The notes under the pieces: model-generated
The model's input: the letters and a program-made list of their open reading frames with translations, nothing else
What the model was told of the DNA's origin: nothing
Databases searched by the model: none
Program-made: the position numbers and the translations under genes
NCBI GenBank assembly: GCA_036563615.1
Contig: DATCMB010000006.1
Span: 899,406-963,405, forward strand
Source: Candidatus Binatia bacterium
GTDB lineage: Bacteria; Desulfobacterota; Binatia; UBA12015
Reading direction: 5' to 3'
DNA: 64,000 nucleotides
In this document: positions 36,995 through 45,155 of the stretch, one piece after another
Layout: each line of letters begins with the position of its first letter
How positions within the stretch are numbered: position 1 is the stretch's first letter

Positions 36995-38989
36995 ATGGCG
37001 ACGTACACGATCAAGCGCGCGCCGAGCGTGCAGCGGAGCTACCGCATCGACTACGAGGCGGAGCTCAACGAGGCGCAGCTCGCCGCGGTGACCACGCTCG
37101 AAGGTCCCGTGCTCGTCGTCGCCGGCGCGGGAAGCGGCAAGACGCGCACGCTGACCTACCGCGTCGCGCGGCTCGTCGAGAGCGGCGTCCCGCCGAGTTC
37201 GATCTTGCTCTTGACGTTCACGCGCCGCGCCGCGCAGGAGATGCTGCGTCGCGCCGAGGCGCTGCTCGCGACCGGCGGTCTCGAGGGCGCGACGGGCGGC
37301 ACCTTCCACTCGTTCGCGAACACGATCCTGCGCCGCTTCGGACGGCGCTTCGGCTGGCCCGACCGCTTCACCATCCTCGACCGCGGCGACGCGGAGGACA
37401 CGATCAACCTCGTGCGCACGCGGCTCGGCCTCGACCGCACCGAGCGCCGCTTCCCGCGCAAGCAGACGCTCGCGACGATCTACTCGACGGCCGCCAACAA
37501 GTCGCTGCGCATCGCCGACGTCGTCGAGCGCGAGTACCCGCACCTGATCGAGGACTGCGACGACATCGTCGCCTGCCACGAGGCCTACGAGGCCTACAAG
37601 CGCGAGCGCGCGCTGCTCGACTACGACGACCTGCTGATCCACCTGCGCGACCGGCTGCTCGAGCACCCCGAGTTCGCGGCGCGCCTGCGCGAGATCTTCC
37701 GCTGGGTGATGGTCGACGAGTACCAGGACACGAACCAGCTGCAGGCGGACATCGTCGCCGCGATCTGCGCGCCGAATGGCAACGTGATGGCGGTCGGCGA
37801 CGACGCGCAGTCGATCTACGGCTTTCGGGGCGCGGACTTCCGCAACATCATGGAGTTCCCGCAGCGCTTTCCCGGCGCGCGCATCATCACGCTCGAGGAG
37901 AACTACCGCTCGACGCAGCCGATCCTCGATCTCACCAACGCGATCATCGCCGGGGCGAAGCAGCGCTACGCGAAGCGGCTCTTCACCCGCAAGACCCACG
38001 GCACGCGCCCGCAGCTGGTCCCGGCGCCCGACGAGCGCTGGCAGAGCGCCTTCGTCCGCCAGCGGATCCTCGAGCTACACGAGGAGGGAATCCCGCTCAA
38101 TGAGATCGCGGTGCTGTTCCGCTCCTCGTTCCACTCGTTCGACCTCGAGCTCGAGCTCGCGCGCGCGGGGATCCCGTTCGTCAAGCGCGGCGGCTTCCGC
38201 TTCGTCGAGACCGCGCACGTCAAGGACGTGCTGGCGCACCTGCGCGTGATCGAGAACCCGCGCGACTCGGTGTCGTGGCACCGCATCCTGCTGCTGCTCG
38301 AGGGCGTCGGACCGAAGCTCGCGACGGCGGTCGTCGACTGGCTCGCGAGCGACGCGCGCGGCGTCGCCGCGCTCGCGGAGTTCCCGGGCTCGAAGCACGC
38401 GCGCGGACCGGCGCTCGGGGCGCTGCGCCAGCTCGGCGCGTTCCTCGCGTCGCTCGATCCCCTGGCGCCGCCGGTCCACCTGCTGCAGCAGGTCGTGACG
38501 CACTACCGCCCGGTCCTCGAGCGCGTGCACCGCGACGACGCGCCGAAGCGGATGCGCGACCTCGAGCAGTTCGTCACGCTCGCCGAGCGCTACCGCAGCC
38601 TGAGCCGGATGCTCGCCGACATGGCGCTCGAGCCGCCGAGCGACAGCGTCGGCGACGTCATGGCGGTCGACGTCGAGGAGGGCGAGATGCTGACGCTCTC
38701 GACCGTGCACTCGGCGAAGGGGCTCGAGTGGCACACGGTGTTCGTCATCTCGGTCGCCGAGGGACGCTTCCCCTCCGCGTACTCGGTCGGCGAGGACGAG
38801 ATCGAGGAGGAGCGGCGGCTGCTCTACGTCGCGTGCACGCGGGCTCGCGAGAACCTCTACCTGACCTATCCCACCGTGCTGCACGAGCGCGCCGTCGGTC
38901 CGGTGGTCGTGCGGCCGTCGCGCTTCCTCGCCGACCTGCCGCGCGGGTTGCTCGAGGAGGTGACGCTGGTCGAGGAGGGCGCGGAGTAG
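36995..38989 (+). CDS. UvrD/PcrA-type superfamily I DNA helicase
   Basis: 664 aa from ATG 36995. Walker A GAGSGKT (44-50), motif II VDEYQDTNQLQADIV, motif III AVGDDAQSIYGFRGAD, motif IV EENYRSTQPIL and motif VI VACTRARENLYLTYP are all present. It should translocate 3'-5' on single-stranded DNA in repair or recombination. The N-terminal YTIKRAPSVQRSYRIDY leader is unusual for UvrD and may be lineage-specific. Name not forced, since Rep, PcrA and UvrD cannot be distinguished by these motifs. Confidence 0.93.
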   Translation: MATYTIKRAPSVQRSYRIDYEAELNEAQLAAVTTLEGPVLVVAGAGSGKTRTLTYRVARLVESGVPPSSILLLTFTRRAAQEMLRRAEALLATGGLEGATGGTFHSFANTILRRFGRRFGWPDRFTILDRGDAEDTINLVRTRLGLDRTERRFPRKQTLATIYSTAANKSLRIADVVEREYPHLIEDCDDIVACHEAYEAYKRERALLDYDDLLIHLRDRLLEHPEFAARLREIFRWVMVDEYQDTNQLQADIVAAICAPNGNVMAVGDDAQSIYGFRGADFRNIMEFPQRFPGARIITLEENYRSTQPILDLTNAIIAGAKQRYAKRLFTRKTHGTRPQLVPAPDERWQSAFVRQRILELHEEGIPLNEIAVLFRSSFHSFDLELELARAGIPFVKRGGFRFVETAHVKDVLAHLRVIENPRDSVSWHRILLLLEGVGPKLATAVVDWLASDARGVAALAEFPGSKHARGPALGALRQLGAFLASLDPLAPPVHLLQQVVTHYRPVLERVHRDDAPKRMRDLEQFVTLAERYRSLSRMLADMALEPPSDSVGDVMAVDVEEGEMLTLSTVHSAKGLEWHTVFVISVAEGRFPSAYSVGEDEIEEERRLLYVACTRARENLYLTYPTVLHERAVGPVVVRPSRFLADLPRGLLEEVTLVEEGAE

Positions 38990-39004
38990 GGCGCCGACGA
39001 GCGC

Positions 39005-39676
39005 CTACGCCTCGCCCTTGCGGCGCGCCGCGATCGCCGCCGCGGCGGCGCGCAGCAGATCGATGCCGCTCATGCCGTCGACCAGCTCGTGGGCCGCGGC
39101 TTCCTCGGGCGACTCGTCCGCGGCGCGATCCGCCGCGACCGCGCCGGCGCGTCGGCCGCGGCTCGGCGCGGCGAACGGCGTGCCGCGCACCACGACGCGG
39201 AAGAGGCTCGACTCCCGCTGGTAGAAGCCCTTGCTGTGGAAGGAGTTCGGCAGCGAGAACAGCACGAAGTCGAGGTGGTGGCAGACCTCGTGCAGCAGCG
39301 TGCGCAGGAACGTGCGCGTGCGGACGACGTCGCCGCGCTTCGCCGTCCGCATCCACAGCGTGATGCGGTCGTAGCCGCCACCGCCCGCGTCGGGCGAGTA
39401 GAGGCCGTGCAGCTCGCCGCGACGGTCGTGCGGCCGCACGCCCTGGACGCGCACGCGCACCGTCGGCACGCCGAGCGCGGCGCAGATCCGGTTGACCAGC
39501 ACCTGCGAGGCACGCTCGGTCGCGTGCTGGTCGTCCGCCTGCAGCATGCGGTCGAGCTCGAGCACCGCCTCGCTGAGGGCAGGGCTCGGCTTGAGCCGCA
39601 CGTACGAGATCGCGTCGCTGCGCTCGTACTCGCGTCGCTGCGCGGCCGGAAGCCGCCGCCACCATTCGCTGGGCAT
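39005..39676 (-). CDS. Putative zincin metallopeptidase
   Basis: 223 aa from ATG 39676 (a TTG two codons earlier is possible). The key motif is LLHEVCHHLDF with HEVCH at 129-133, the HExxH of zincins. A ITLWMRTAKRGDVVRTRTFL strand-helix precedes it and NSFHSKGFYQRES may supply the third ligand. The layout recalls SprT/wss1-like minimal proteases, but the family is not one I can name. The C-terminal 50 residues are low complexity (Ala-rich). Convergent with the helicase, 15 bases between stops. Confidence 0.68.
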   Translation of the reverse strand: MPSEWWRRLPAAQRREYERSDAISYVRLKPSPALSEAVLELDRMLQADDQHATERASQVLVNRICAALGVPTVRVRVQGVRPHDRRGELHGLYSPDAGGGGYDRITLWMRTAKRGDVVRTRTFLRTLLHEVCHHLDFVLFSLPNSFHSKGFYQRESSLFRVVVRGTPFAAPSRGRRAGAVAADRAADESPEEAAAHELVDGMSGIDLLRAAAAAIAARRKGEA

Positions 39677-39829
39677 CGTCAAGAAGCGCCGCCGCCGCGC
39701 CGTCGGGGCGCGACCGGCACTTTCGCGCTTGTCGCACGGCGTCCGATCGCCCGCAACGCTCGATCGTTGCGTCGCTCACGGCGACGCGCCGGTTGACAGC
39801 GGGCCCATCGCACCACTTAAAGGAGGGGC

Positions 39830-40246
39830 ATGCTGCGCCGCATCCATCACGTTGGCATCGTCGTTCGCACGCTCGAGGAGGGCTACCGCTTCTACCGCGA
39901 CGTGCTCGGTCTCCCGTTGATCAAGGAAGCGACGGTGCAAGACCAGGGCGTCCGCGCAGCGCTGCTCCAGTGCGGCGAGAGCGAGATCGAGCTGCTCGAG
40001 CCGATCGACCCGCAGGGCGGCGTCGCGAAGTTCCTCGCGCGCCGCGGCGAGGGGCTGCACCACGTCTGCTTCGCGACCGACGACGTCGCCGCGGAGCTCG
40101 AGGCCACCAAGGCGAAGGGAATCCCGGTCATCGACCAGCAGCCGCGGCGCGGGTTGGCCGGAATGATCTGCTTCCTCCACCCCAAGGCGCAGCACGGAGT
40201 CCTGATCGAGTATGCAGAGCCGTTCCCGGAGGACGCGGGCCACTGA
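39830..40246 (+). CDS. mce: Methylmalonyl-CoA epimerase
   Basis: 138 aa vicinal-oxygen-chelate fold, converting S- to R-methylmalonyl-CoA on the propionyl-CoA route. IHHVGIVVRTLEEGYRFYRD, GEGLHHVCFATDDVAAEL with metal His, and GVLIEYAEP with metal Glu are the family's pattern. The site AAAGGAGG ends two bases before ATG. It stands alone, with no mutase or carboxylase in the window. Confidence 0.93.
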   Translation: MLRRIHHVGIVVRTLEEGYRFYRDVLGLPLIKEATVQDQGVRAALLQCGESEIELLEPIDPQGGVAKFLARRGEGLHHVCFATDDVAAELEATKAKGIPVIDQQPRRGLAGMICFLHPKAQHGVLIEYAEPFPEDAGH

Positions 40247-40320
40247 TCGCGCCCGCGTAGTGAAGACACCGGCCCCGACGGGCGTCCAATGTCCGTCTCC
40301 GCCGGGCTCGTGGCGCTGCG

Positions 40321-42198
40321 ATGTACGAGAAATTCTTTGGGATTGACGAGCCGCCGTTTCGGCTCACTCCCGATCCGCGCTACCTCTTCCTCTCCGCGAA
40401 GCATCGCGAGGCGCTCGGTCACCTCGTCTACGGGATCCACGAGGGCGCGGGCTTCGTCGCCATCACGGGCGAGATCGGCGCCGGCAAGACGACGCTCTTG
40501 CGCTCGCTGCTGAGCCGCGCCGACGACACGACCCAGTACGCGTACATCCTGAATCCGGTCCTGACCGGGCTCGAGCTGCTGCAGGAGATCAACCACGAGC
40601 TCGGCATCCCCTCGACCGGGACGCGGCGCGAGATGCTGTCCGCGCTCAACCACTTCCTGCTCGACCAGAAGCGACGCGGCCGGCGGGTCGTGGTGGTGAT
40701 CGACGAGGCGCAGGCGCTCGACGGGGCGACCCTCGAGGAGCTGCGCATGCTGTCGAACTTCGAGACCGAGACGGCGAAGCTGCTGCAGATCGTCCTCGTC
40801 GGGCAGCCCGAGCTGCGCGACCTGCTCGCGCGCCCGGAGCTCGAGCAGCTGAATCAGCGCATCACGGTGCGCTGGCACCTCGGCCGTCTCGATCGCGACG
40901 AGACCGCGAAGTACGTCGCGCACCGCGTGACCACCGCCGCCGGCGGGCGGCCGCGGTCGCTGTTCACGCGCGGCGCGCTGTCGCAGATCTACGCCTACTC
41001 GCGGGGCGTACCGCGGCTGATCAACATCGTCTGCCACCGCTCGCTGCTGGTCGCGTACGCCAACGACCGGACGCGGGTCACGGCGCGCACCGTGCGCCAG
41101 GCGATCAAGGAGATGCGCGAGCCGGCGCCGGCGCGTCCGGGACGCGCCCGCGCGCTCGCGTTCCGCGCGGCGATCGCCGCGGCGGTCCTGGCGATCGTCG
41201 GCACCGGCGGCGTCATCGCCTGGCAGCGGAGCAGCGCGCCGCCGGCCGCCGTCGCCGGGAAGCCGAACGCCACACCCTCGCAGTCCGCGACCTCGGCGTC
41301 GGCCACCTCTGCGGAGCGCTACGCCTACGCCGACGCGGAGACGATCGGCGAGGGCTCGGGGCCGATGGCCGACGGCGAGGACCTCGTCGACGTCGCCACC
41401 GCCGCGCCCGTCGATCCGCTCGCGCCGGGCGCGCTGGCGGCGGCCTCGGCGTCGCCGGGCGTGACGCCGACCTTCGGCGGGCGCGAGCCCGACCTCGCCG
41501 TCGAGCGCGCGACGCTCGCCAACGCGCTCCGGCAGATCACCCCGGGCAACAGCGCGTACGAGGCGACGGAGGCGTTGCTGCGCGCGTGGGGCGTGCCGCC
41601 GCTCGCGCCGGCCGAGGCGTCGAGCTCGGTGCTCGACCTGCCGCAGATCGCGCGTGCGCGAGGTCTCGAGTATCTACCGCTGCAGGGCAACTTGACGATG
41701 CTGCGCGTGCTCGACCTGCCGGCGATCCTCGAGCTGGTGCCGGACGACGGCTCCGGCGTTCGCTTCGCCACCGTGGAGTATCTCGGCGACTACGCCACGG
41801 TCTCGGTCGGCCGCACCTCGATCGACGTGTCGCCGGAGGTGCTCGGCGAGGCGTGGTTCGGCAAGGCGCACCTGTTCTGGCAGGACCTCGACCGCCTCGG
41901 TCCGATGCTGACGCTCGGCACCTCGAGCCCCGCCGTCGTACGGCTGCACGAGCTGCTGCGCGCAGCGGAGGTCTACGACGGGGCGAGCACCCGCACCTTC
42001 GCGCCCGAGACGGAGGAAGCGGTGCTGCGCTTCCAGCGCAGCCGACGTCTGGTCGCGGACGGCAAGGTCGGACCGCTGACCATGATCGCGCTCTACCAGG
42101 CGGTCGCGGGCGACCGCTTGCCGCATCTCGGCGACGTGCCGGAGCGGGTGGAGGGGGATGGGGACAGGTTCAGCGCACTGCCGGGAGGCGAGAATTGA
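40321..42198 (+). CDS. gspA: GspA/ExeA-type AAA ATPase with peptidoglycan-binding domain
   Basis: 625 aa. Starts MYEKFFGIDEPPFRLTPDPRY, the classic ExeA beginning, with Walker A GEIGAGKTT (50-58) and Walker B VVVVIDEAQAL. After the ATPase, one membrane helix (about 280-300) leads to a periplasmic region that ends in a peptidoglycan-binding domain (about 530-605, with FQRSRRLVADGKVG and PLTMIALYQ). In Aeromonas GspA-GspB helps place the type II secretin through the wall; no secretin gene lies here. The stop overlaps gspB's TTG start. Confidence 0.88.
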   Translation: MYEKFFGIDEPPFRLTPDPRYLFLSAKHREALGHLVYGIHEGAGFVAITGEIGAGKTTLLRSLLSRADDTTQYAYILNPVLTGLELLQEINHELGIPSTGTRREMLSALNHFLLDQKRRGRRVVVVIDEAQALDGATLEELRMLSNFETETAKLLQIVLVGQPELRDLLARPELEQLNQRITVRWHLGRLDRDETAKYVAHRVTTAAGGRPRSLFTRGALSQIYAYSRGVPRLINIVCHRSLLVAYANDRTRVTARTVRQAIKEMREPAPARPGRARALAFRAAIAAAVLAIVGTGGVIAWQRSSAPPAAVAGKPNATPSQSATSASATSAERYAYADAETIGEGSGPMADGEDLVDVATAAPVDPLAPGALAAASASPGVTPTFGGREPDLAVERATLANALRQITPGNSAYEATEALLRAWGVPPLAPAEASSSVLDLPQIARARGLEYLPLQGNLTMLRVLDLPAILELVPDDGSGVRFATVEYLGDYATVSVGRTSIDVSPEVLGEAWFGKAHLFWQDLDRLGPMLTLGTSSPAVVRLHELLRAAEVYDGASTRTFAPETEEAVLRFQRSRRLVADGKVGPLTMIALYQAVAGDRLPHLGDVPERVEGDGDRFSALPGGEN

Positions 42199-43469
42199 GC
42201 ACGATCCTCGATGCGCTGCGCAAGGCGCAGGACGAAACGGGCGAGCCGCGCACGAGGCGCGTGGCGCCCCTGCCGGACGGTGTGCCCCCGCCGCCGCGAC
42301 GGCCGCGTCGCAGTCGGCTCTGGATCGTCTCGCTGGTGCTGCTGGTCGCAGCCTTCGCGGGCGGGCTCGCGCTCGGCGACCGCCTGGGCGCGCTCTTCGG
42401 CAGCTCGACGCCCGCCGACGCGCCGGCGCCCGTCGCGGTCGCGGGCGACGCTGCGGAATCTCCCGGGCTGGAGCAGGCCAAGATCGAGCAAGCGCAGCCC
42501 GAGCAGGTGAAGGCGGACGGGCTGCCCGCGCCGCGCGTCGCGGCGGTGCCGACGAAGTCGTCGTCGGAGCGCACCTCGCGCCGCGAGCGCGCCGATCGCA
42601 CCGAGCGGCCGCGTGGACGTCTCCTGCGCGAGGATCGTCTGGCGGCCGCGCGCGCCGAGCGCCGCGAGCGGGCGTCGCGCACGGCGTCGGCGCGCGACGC
42701 GTCGGTGGCGGCGCAGCCGACCCCGATGGGTCAGCTCGAGATCATCGAGGGCGGCAAGGATCTCGCGCGCAAGGCGGCCGAGGAGCGCGCCGAGCGGCTG
42801 AAGCAGCTCCGCGAGCGCATGCTCGAGGCGCGTCGCGCGGCGCAGGAGCGCGCCGCCGCACGTCCGGCGAAGGCGCCGATCCCGATCATCGTTCCGCCGT
42901 CCGCAAACGGCTCGGGGGCGACGGGCGGCGAGGCCACGGCCGCGGCGCCGCCGCAGGACCGGGTCGCGGCGGTTCCCGCGGCGCCGAGCGCGCCGCCGCG
43001 TCCCGAAGCGCCGGCGCCGAGCGCCGCCGAGTCGGCAGCGCCGCAGGCCGAGACGACCGCGCCGTTCGGCGTGCGCGCCGCAGCCGAGCTCGAGCCGGAG
43101 TCGGTCGGCGTGCCGCCCGCCGTGGCGGAGGCGCCCGGGGCCGAGGCGCCGGCGGTCGCGCCGGCGCCGGTCGGCAGCGGTGCGGGTCAGCCGGAGCAGC
43201 CGGTGGAGGTCGCCGCCGTCCAGCCGAGCAGCGGGGGCGAGCCCCCGGTCCTGCGACGGACGCCCGGCGACGCGCCGCAGGTGTCGATCAACATCCTGCA
43301 GTGGTCGTCCGAGCCGTCGCGTCGCTTCGCGTTCGTCACCGTCGACGGCGGCAACATGCGCCAGATCCGCGAGGGCGACCGCATCGGCAGCCTCACCGTC
43401 AAGCGCATCTACGAGCAGATGATCGAGTTCGGCTACAACGACTCGACCTTCCGCCTGCGCGCCAACTGA
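42195..43469 (+). CDS. gspB: GspB-type secretion accessory protein
   Basis: 424 aa from TTG 42195, chosen because the product MSTILDALRKAQ is the standard GspB N-terminus and GGGAGGCGAG precedes it. A membrane helix (about 42-63), a long Pro/Ala/Glu/Arg-rich linker (about 80-360) and the C-terminal GspB domain with ILQWSSEPSRRFAFVTVDGG and MRQIREGDRIGSLTVKRIYE. It partners GspA. The linker is much longer than in enterics and probably disordered. Confidence 0.88.
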   Translation: MSTILDALRKAQDETGEPRTRRVAPLPDGVPPPPRRPRRSRLWIVSLVLLVAAFAGGLALGDRLGALFGSSTPADAPAPVAVAGDAAESPGLEQAKIEQAQPEQVKADGLPAPRVAAVPTKSSSERTSRRERADRTERPRGRLLREDRLAAARAERRERASRTASARDASVAAQPTPMGQLEIIEGGKDLARKAAEERAERLKQLRERMLEARRAAQERAAARPAKAPIPIIVPPSANGSGATGGEATAAAPPQDRVAAVPAAPSAPPRPEAPAPSAAESAAPQAETTAPFGVRAAAELEPESVGVPPAVAEAPGAEAPAVAPAPVGSGAGQPEQPVEVAAVQPSSGGEPPVLRRTPGDAPQVSINILQWSSEPSRRFAFVTVDGGNMRQIREGDRIGSLTVKRIYEQMIEFGYNDSTFRLRAN

Positions 43470-43526
43470 CGAGAGCTGCGCGCGAGACGGCGGCGAGGCG
43501 TCGCCGCCTCGCCGCGCTGGAGCGCG

Positions 43527-44300
43527 TCAGCCCAGCATGATCATCCCGCCGTCGACGCACAGCACCTGACCGGTGATCATCGCGCTGTCGTCGGAGGCGA
43601 GGAACACGGCGGCGCCGGTCAGGTCCTGCGGCTCGAGCGGCCGCTTCAGCGCCATCATCATGTTGATGATGTAGTTCATGATGTCCTTCGGGACGGTCTT
43701 CTTCGTCGCCTCGGTCATCGTCGGTCCCGGCGAGATCGCGTTGCAGCGGACGTTGCTCGGTCCGCCGGCGCCCGCGATGAAGTGGGTGAGGGCGCTGATC
43801 GCCGCCTTGGTGATGCTGTAGTGGAAGCTCGGCAGCTCGTCGTCGTGGGCGACGTATGGGTGCATGTACGCGGCGGCCGACGTCTGGGTGATGATCGAGC
43901 CCTTCTGCTGCCTCTTCATGAAGGGGTACACGGCGCGCGCCGACAGCCACACGCCGAAGAAGTTCACGTCGAAGATCTTCCGTAGGTAGGCGTAGGAATG
44001 GTTCTGGTTGTCGATGTCGTAGAAGATCGCCGCGTTCGCGATCAGCGTGTCGATCCGGCCCCACTTGTCGACGACCGTCTGCGCCATGCGCCGGGTGTCG
44101 TCCTCGCTCGACACGTCGACCGGGACGAAGATCGCGTCGCCGCCCTTCGCGCGGAGCGCCGCCGCGACGGCCTCGCCCTTGTCGCGGTTGATGTCGGCGA
44201 CCGCCACGCGCGCCCCCTCTTCGACGAAGCGATGCGCGTAGGCCTCGCCGATCCCCTGACCGGCGCCGGTGATGATCGCCACGTTGTCTTTGAGCTTCAT
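43527..44300 (-). CDS. SDR-family oxidoreductase
   Basis: 257 aa classical SDR. Cofactor site TGAGQGIG (11-18), NAA (IANAAIFYD), Ser in TSAAAYMHP and catalytic FHYSITKAA. VADINRDKG (Asp after the second strand) favours NAD(H). Divergent from the TetR gene across 166 bases that hold two operators, so it may be under the same repressor. Substrate not assignable; steroid-like or alicyclic alcohols are possible given the context. Confidence 0.9.
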   Translation of the reverse strand: MKLKDNVAIITGAGQGIGEAYAHRFVEEGARVAVADINRDKGEAVAAALRAKGGDAIFVPVDVSSEDDTRRMAQTVVDKWGRIDTLIANAAIFYDIDNQNHSYAYLRKIFDVNFFGVWLSARAVYPFMKRQQKGSIITQTSAAAYMHPYVAHDDELPSFHYSITKAAISALTHFIAGAGGPSNVRCNAISPGPTMTEATKKTVPKDIMNYIINMMMALKRPLEPQDLTGAAVFLASDDSAMITGQVLCVDGGMIMLG

Positions 44301-44398
44301 GCTGCCGTCTCCTCGCTGGCTGGTCGGACAACGAACGAGCCGACGCCGTAGCACGAAGCCCAGGGCTCACGAAGCGCGGGAACGTGGACGAAATCCCC

Positions 44399-44427
44399 TT
44401 GACACGCGTCCGACCGGTCGGGATAGT
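44399..44427 (+). promoter_or_regulatory. Sigma-70-type promoter of the TetR gene
   Basis: A perfect -35 box TTGACA (44399-44404), exactly 17 bases, then GATAGT (44422-44427) as -10, matching TATAAT at four of six positions. Predicted transcription start is near 44434, giving a leader of about 33 bases with AGGTGAG ahead of ATG 44467. Two palindromic operators overlap it. Confidence 0.75.
44410..44421. promoter_or_regulatory. TetR operator O1, within the promoter spacer
   Basis: CCGACCGGTCGG, a 12-base perfect palindrome between the -35 and -10 boxes. Binding would block RNA polymerase. It shares the GACCGxTCGG core with O2. Confidence 0.7.
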
Positions 44428-44432
44428 AGGAA

Positions 44433-44446
44433 CGACCGATCGGTCG
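44433..44446. promoter_or_regulatory. TetR operator O2, at the predicted start site
   Basis: CGACCGATCGGTCG, a 14-base perfect palindrome just downstream of the -10 box. Its centre lies 24 bases from that of O1, a little over two helical turns, so two TetR dimers could bind on the same face. Confidence 0.72.
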
Positions 44447-44466
44447 GGCGCCGGTAGGTGAGAACG

Positions 44467-45111
44467 ATGTCGATACCGAGCGTGAATCCCGAGACCAGCT
44501 CGCGCGAGCGCATCCTCGACGCCGCCGAGGCGCTGTTCGCCAAGCGCGGCTACGCCGGGGTCGGGCTGCGCGAGGTGGCGGAGGTCGTCGGCCTCGGCAA
44601 GTCGTCGCTCTTCCACCACTTCAAGAACAAGCCGCAGCTCTACGCGGCGGTGTGCGCGCGGATCCTGCGCCGCATCGAGGAGCGTCTGATGCGCGCGCTC
44701 GCGGCGGGCGGCACGCCGGTCGAGCGGCTCGAGCGCTGGCTCGACGACCTGATCGACACGCTGGCCGACAACCCGAGCTACGCGCGCGTGCTGCTGCGCT
44801 CGCTGTTCGAGGACGACGAGCTCGGCGGCGACATGCCCGAGGAGGTCGAGGCCGACCGCGCGATCCAGAGCGTCATGGGCGGCGTCGCGGCGCTGCTGCG
44901 CGAGGGCATGAGCACGGGGCAGTTCCGCGCCGCCAACGTGCCGCACCTGCTGCTCTCGCTGGTCGGGCAGATCATCTTCCCGTTCGCGTCGGGGGACTTC
45001 GGCAAGGAGATCCTCGGTCGCGACGTCTACGACCCGGCCGAGGTCAAGCGACGAAAACAAGAGCTGAGGGACTTCATTCGCTTCGGGCTCGTCGCGCGCA
45101 CGTCGACTTGA
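44467..45111 (+). CDS. TetR/AcrR-family transcriptional regulator
   Basis: 214 aa from ATG 44467. The HTH is SRERILDAAEALFAKRGYAG followed by GLREVAEVVGLGKSSLFHHF and KNKPQLYAAV. The ligand domain has EDDELGGDMPEEVE and a hydrophobic C-terminal helix bundle. Autoregulation is strongly suggested by two palindromes in its own promoter. It lies 44 bases upstream of the diiron protein gene in the same direction, so both are likely repressed together; the ligand may be a substrate of the neighbouring oxidative enzymes. Confidence 0.92.
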   Translation: MSIPSVNPETSSRERILDAAEALFAKRGYAGVGLREVAEVVGLGKSSLFHHFKNKPQLYAAVCARILRRIEERLMRALAAGGTPVERLERWLDDLIDTLADNPSYARVLLRSLFEDDELGGDMPEEVEADRAIQSVMGGVAALLREGMSTGQFRAANVPHLLLSLVGQIIFPFASGDFGKEILGRDVYDPAEVKRRKQELRDFIRFGLVARTST

Positions 45112-45155
45112 CGCGCGACGCGAGCGGCCACCGCGGAGTCAAGGAGGATTGCAGC

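Noticed and set aside
39793..39821. TTGACA plus CTTAAA as a promoter for the methylmalonyl-CoA epimerase gene
   Set aside because: The start point would fall after the strong AAAGGAGG ribosome site, which would make that site useless; the -10 match is only three of six.
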